Assembly: GCA_023213395.1 (NCBI GenBank)
Contig: CM041465.1
Location: 198,469,741 to 198,533,740, forward strand
DNA length: 64,000 nucleotides
Reading direction: 5' to 3'
Source: Cycas panzhihuaensis
Lineage: Eukaryota; Cycadophyta
Part shown: piece after piece, positions 60,020-64,000 of the stretch
How positions within the stretch are numbered: position 1 is the first letter of the stretch
Layout: each line of letters starts with the position of its first letter
Position numbers and translations under genes: made by a program
Notes under the pieces: model-generated
The model's database searches: none
The model's input: only the letters and a program-made list of their open reading frames with translations
What the model was told of the DNA's origin: nothing

Positions 60020-60806
60020 AAAAAATCTTCGAGAGCTAATTAAATATGCACAATCTTTGCAATTCAAGCCCTTTGGCATTCAATGCTTTATTCAAGGCTT
60101 ATGCTCAAGTAAAGAAGTTTAGAAATGTAACTAATACATTTCATAGAATGAAAAACTATGCGCTTTTGCCTAAAATTGGGGCACATAATGCATATTTGAG
60201 CTCCCTACTCAGATTGAATTAAATGGATAGAGTTTATTAATTATATAGAGGGAGGCTTCATAGTATAATCTCATTGAACATGTACATATTAAATATATTA
60301 ATTTATGCTCTATGCAAATCTAGAAAGTTGTAGAAGGTTGGAGATGTTTTTTTTCTTTTTGGAAATGGAGAAGACAAGTTGTAGCCCTAGTATTATTTTA
60401 TATAATACATTAATTGATAGGTATTGCAAGAATGGGCTTTTGACAAGTGCTTTGAAGGTTAAGAATGAAATGTTTATGAAGGCCTTGATGCCAAGTAGTG
60501 TAACATATAATGCCCTCATTCATGAGTTTTGTAAAGAAGATAATATACAAATGTAAATAAGCTTTTCTATGAAATGCAAGAGACGGGCTTGAATTCAAAT
60601 ACTGTTATTTGTAATATATTGATCAATGCATACAGTGATCATAGCAATACTAAGATGGGTTTTTACTTACATGAGGAAATAGTACAAAAAGGTATTAAAC
60701 TTGATATTCTCACTTCTAATGCCCTCATTCATAAACTCTATAAATAAGATAGGATAAAGAAGGTAAATTCACTATTAAATGAAATGGTAAAGAAGAGTTT
60801 TTTAGG
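60020..60806 (+). pseudogene. PPR protein gene fragment captured in Copia-F
   Basis: The plus strand, opposite to Copia-F, holds about 260 codons of P-class PPR repeats in successive 35-residue units. Motif starts visible: AFNALFKAYAQVKKF (60075), YILNILIYALCKSRKL (60285), ILYNTLIDRYCKNGLL (60395), VTYNALIHEFCKEDN (60500), VICNILINAYSDHSN (60605) and LTSNALIHKLYK (60710). Broken by frameshifts at a T run (about 60348-60358) and near 60553, and by several stops. It ends about 22 bases before the Copia-F primer site. No start or end of a full PPR gene is present. A host gene fragment, not an active gene. Confidence 0.9.
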
Positions 60807-60827
60807 CAAATTCTTCTATTTTTGCTA

Positions 60828-60840
60828 CTCTAATACCAAG
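60828..60840 (-). other. primer-binding site of Copia-F
   Basis: The reverse complement CTTGGTATTAGAG lies against the right LTR; TGGTATTAGAG differs by one base from the methionine-tRNA site. Confidence 0.85.
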
Positions 60841-61324
60841 TGGAGGAAGAGGCATTTATACCACCTTCCACCTAGGATCAAAATAAAGGAAGAACACATA
60901 AAAAGAAACCAACAAAGATGAGGAGGTCAAATTACTTAGGCCTTCAAAATCAATATCTTAGCATTCATTCATGCAGCATATTATTACATAAGTTATTGCC
61001 TCATATATATACAAAAAAATAAATAGTTACAAGAGAGTCAAGAGGGTATTTAAAGGGTTAATCATACAAGGTGATATTTGGCACCTTATATGATTAATAT
61101 ATATGTGAGTTATAATGAGGTGTAGGCATATATGACTCCACAAGCATTAGACTCATAATATTAAGTAATGACTAACCACTAACATAACTAAAATATATTT
61201 ATAATGTACTTTATCATATTAGGTTGATAAGGTAATTAACATGACCTTACTAGCATAATTAATATTTATAAATGTACAATACATTTACACATAACTAAAC
61301 TTGAATTTATTAATTCTTCCATCA
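60841..61324 (-). repeat. right (5') LTR of Copia-F
   Basis: 484 bp from TGGAGGAAGAGGC to TTCTTCCATCA, aligned along its whole length with 55223-55711 and followed by CTAAC. Confidence 0.92.
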
Positions 61325-61329
61325 CTAAC

Positions 61330-64000
61330 TCGCAGTCATCAAATTTAAACTTATTTAGAAAAATATAAAGTTTATTACTTCTATAAGTAAACTTTAAAGA
61401 GGTTGTTGATGGCAGTCCCTTACTTTTGGATGAAGGAGTGATTATATACATCCTTTATTATTATTTTTAGAGAATATTTTATACCATAACTAAAAAATAT
61501 GATGATCACTAGAATGAATAGGCCACTAGAGTGAATAGGGATGATAATGAGAATGTGGCATCATTACAAACTCATTTAAAACCTGAAGTGGAAGGTAGAG
61601 CAGATAGTGATAAATCTACATAGGATGATTATGACTATAAATTAGTAGATGAAAGGAACAATGGATGAACTAGAAACTCAAGGAGTGCTCCAATAGCAAA
61701 TCCAAAGGATGAGGATGGTCTAAAAGGTTAGTAAAATTTATGTTGAAAAGATAACCTATATTTCACTAGAAGTGGCCTTTATAAGCACTTGAGAAATCTA
61801 GAGGATCTCATAAAATAGCCCTCTTAAGTAAGGGCTATAGGTATATATGCATAATAAAGATAATTGAAGGTGCTTAAAAAAATTCTTAACTAATGTAAAA
61901 AGTGATTAAATAAATATACTAAATAAACCAATTAGATAAGTAGAAAAAAGAGAATAAACAATGCAAAAAATAATGTAAATCATGATCCTAAATTAGTAGA
62001 CTTAAAAAGAGGTGGATGACCATAAATGATGCTTACTCTAATGGCTAGATATCTAGGACTCTTATTAATTAAAGCTACAAACACCTAGTTATCTTATATT
62101 AGCTTTAAGCAAAGAATCTAGTATCATTTGTTTTAGAGGCATAAGACTAGTATTCTTTATCAAAGCATATTAATCCCTCTTGTACAAAAGATGGATCTCA
62201 TCAACTAATAACAAGGAAAGTAAAATCAAGGATGTAAGACTAGCCAATTTACTAAAACCAACTAAACCCTCCTAATCTTTGACCTAGTTTAGGATTAAGG
62301 GGTGTGAAAAGAAACCAAATAAAACTATGGCTTAGCATTGAAATGTGATTTACAATTAAACTAGAAAGTACCTACTATCTAACTAGGGAGTTAAGCAATC
62401 CAAAATTAATCATACAATTAACCAAATAACATGCATAAGTAGAAAAAATTTTGAAATAAGATGTTTACCTATAGTTATAATTAACTCTAACTTATGAGCT
62501 AAAAATCATGAACTTTTTTCTTTTAAAGTAGGAAGAAAATGATATATAAATATTCAACCAACTAGTAGGATGATGAGGTGAAGTAGGAACATCTAAAAAT
62601 CTTACTCTTTATTTAGGGATTAAGTTTTAGTTCAGATTTTGGCTCCACATTCTAATTAATACTATGTTTCACTACATAAATATATTAACTTAAAGATAAA
62701 ATAATAATGATAAGGAATTAATAAGGAAAATGAAATTAAACTAACAATTTTCATTTAACCTAAATCCTAAATGAAAAGATCACACCTAAATAAACCTAAC
62801 TATGGAATCAAATTTCAAATGAAAACACATTAGATTTATGGAAATTCTAGTAACATTTCTACTATACGTGGGGAATTTCCAACAAACCTGCAACCTAATC
62901 AATCTAAAAGATGCCAAAAAGTGATTTAAAACTCAAATTTAAATAAAGTTATAAATATGAATTTCTTAAAAAGTTCAAGACTATAATGGCTATACTTAGG
63001 GACTTCTTGGGGGGGATATGAGGGTGTAAGAAATTCTATGAAGAAATAATGAGAAATTCTACAGAGAGGGAAGGAAGTCAATAATGAGAAAATAAGATAA
63101 AACCATGGAAAACATGATTGAAAATCAATGAAAATTTCAAAAAAATATAGTGATGGAGAGATCTTTATAAAAAACTAGCTAATAATTCTTAAATAGACAC
63201 AAAATCAATATCAACAATTTCTAAACAAACTATTAAAAACTATCCAAAGTAAAATTAAATCATAAATAGGTTTAATTGATAAGTCTAATAAGATTTTGAT
63301 AGCATAAGTTACATAAATTTTTCAAACCTAAAGCTATTAAAATTGACAAATTTATAAACAAAGAAAGTCCATAATTTTGGTAAAACTATAGGTCCCCATG
63401 ATTTTAGGGCCCAGAGTTTTGCATAAACTCACCTTAAAAATATTGAAATTTTTAATTAAGATCATTTAAAAAATTAGTTCTTTCATCAAATTATAGGATT
63501 TCATGGTGTAAAATAATGACACATAGAATGACATCATGTTAAATGGTAGCCAAACTCATGGCATGATAATTAAAGTTATAAGACTATCATGAAAACTTAC
63601 AACACACATAACTTTCTCATATAGTTTCCTTTTTCATCACATGGCTATATGTTTCCTACATACTCAAGGAGATCTATATAATGAAATATGTAAAATAATA
63701 TATTACATTCAAACTAAAGGTAAGAATTGGAAAAGAAAGTATAATATAACTAGAAATTACTCATGTTAATAAAAAACTGAGAGAAAAGTCAATAAAAGAT
63801 ATAATTAGAATGAAAGATGATCTACAAACATCTAAGGAAATAATGTAGGTATAAACTATGTATAAATTAATAAGAAAATTAGATGAAAATATGAGTAATA
63901 TTGACTATTCCATAGGACAAAGTTGGAGCTATTTTCATAATTGTATGTGTGAGTAATAATTCATTACTAGTAGTAGGTATAACAATACATATATCCATAT
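61330..64000. other. AT-rich sequence with nothing recognised
   Basis: 2.7 kb with no frame above about 60 codons, no LTR pair, no primer-binding site and no motif I can name. A purine run lies at 63010-63020. It could be the leader or untranslated part of an older element continuing off the right edge. Confidence 0.4.

Larger units (their letters stand above)
55223..61324 (-). mobile_element. Copia-F, Ty1/copia element with captured PPR fragment
   Basis: LTRs 55223-55711 and 60841-61324 are flanked by perfect duplications CTAAC (55218-55222 and 61325-61329). Minus-strand order from the right: PBS, PPR gene fragment (in the opposite orientation), leader, gag, protease, residual integrase C-terminus, RT and RNase H. 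The integrase core is missing. It is a sister of Copia-I at the left edge. The perfect target duplication shows the LTR-bounded unit, including the PPR piece, lies within one insertion. Confidence 0.9.

Noticed and set aside
60020-60806. A functional PPR gene
   Set aside because: Frameshifts at the T run near 60350 and near 60553, several stops, no start or terminal region, and location inside an LTR-bounded insertion.
61620-61800. Possible coding stretch (acidic, then FTRSGLYKHL-like)
   Set aside because: Too short and interrupted by stops; no family recognised on reading all frames.

Overview
The window looks like intergenic DNA from a plant with a large, retrotransposon-filled nuclear genome. 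It holds Ty1/copia and Ty3/gypsy LTR elements, a chromodomain gypsy (chromovirus), and a plant-type LINE with a C-terminal RNase H. It also holds scraps of two plant host gene families: an armadillo-repeat protein and P-class pentatricopeptide (PPR) proteins. Most sequence is AT-rich and no intact gene is visible. The strong mutational decay and deep nesting would suit a gymnosperm or another large-genome plant, but the species cannot be named from this sequence. I saw no rRNA, tRNA or CRISPR. Labels such as Copia-K are mine. || Layout, outermost first. Copia-I (minus strand, runs off the left edge, right LTR 2746-3208) lies in the leader of Gypsy-E (3209-6857, resuming 51114-51920). Gypsy-E's RNase H region is split by Gypsy-D (6858-51113, two 403-bp LTRs), a member of the same family. 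Gypsy-D holds two copia insertions. Element A (9332-38739, target duplication ATTAC) is a pol-less derivative. Copia-C is at 40281-48483. Element A holds a LINE (13184-24268, duplication AATGTTTATT), which is itself split by Copia-B (14712-19280, duplication GCTCC). The 3' LTR of A is split by Copia-L (25541-38464, duplication ATATA/ATGTA), which is split in RNase H by Copia-K (26632-34236, duplication CTTCT). The deepest path is therefore E > D > A > L > K, five elements. Copia-C is interrupted in its RT by fragment J (about 45985-46914), which has an inside-out internal-LTR-internal arrangement. || Right of Gypsy-D, Gypsy-E is cut by chromovirus H (minus strand, LTR 51921-52300). H stops abruptly at about 53925, where a one-motif PPR fragment begins. 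Next come an LTR with a primer-binding site (element G, 54598-about 54953) and Copia-F (55223-61324, minus strand, duplication CTAAC). Copia-F carries about 800 bp of a PPR gene directly beside its primer-binding site. From 61330 to 64000 I recognise nothing. || What stands out: host gene fragments inside LTR retrotransposons (ARM-repeat fragment in A, PPR fragment in F); elements missing the integrase core (B, F) or all of pol (A) that nevertheless have intact target duplications, which suggests mobilisation in trans; the inside-out LTR of J; and decay dominated by C-to-T/G-to-A changes that repeatedly hit Trp, Gln, Cys and catalytic acidic codons. No element in the window looks able to move on its own.
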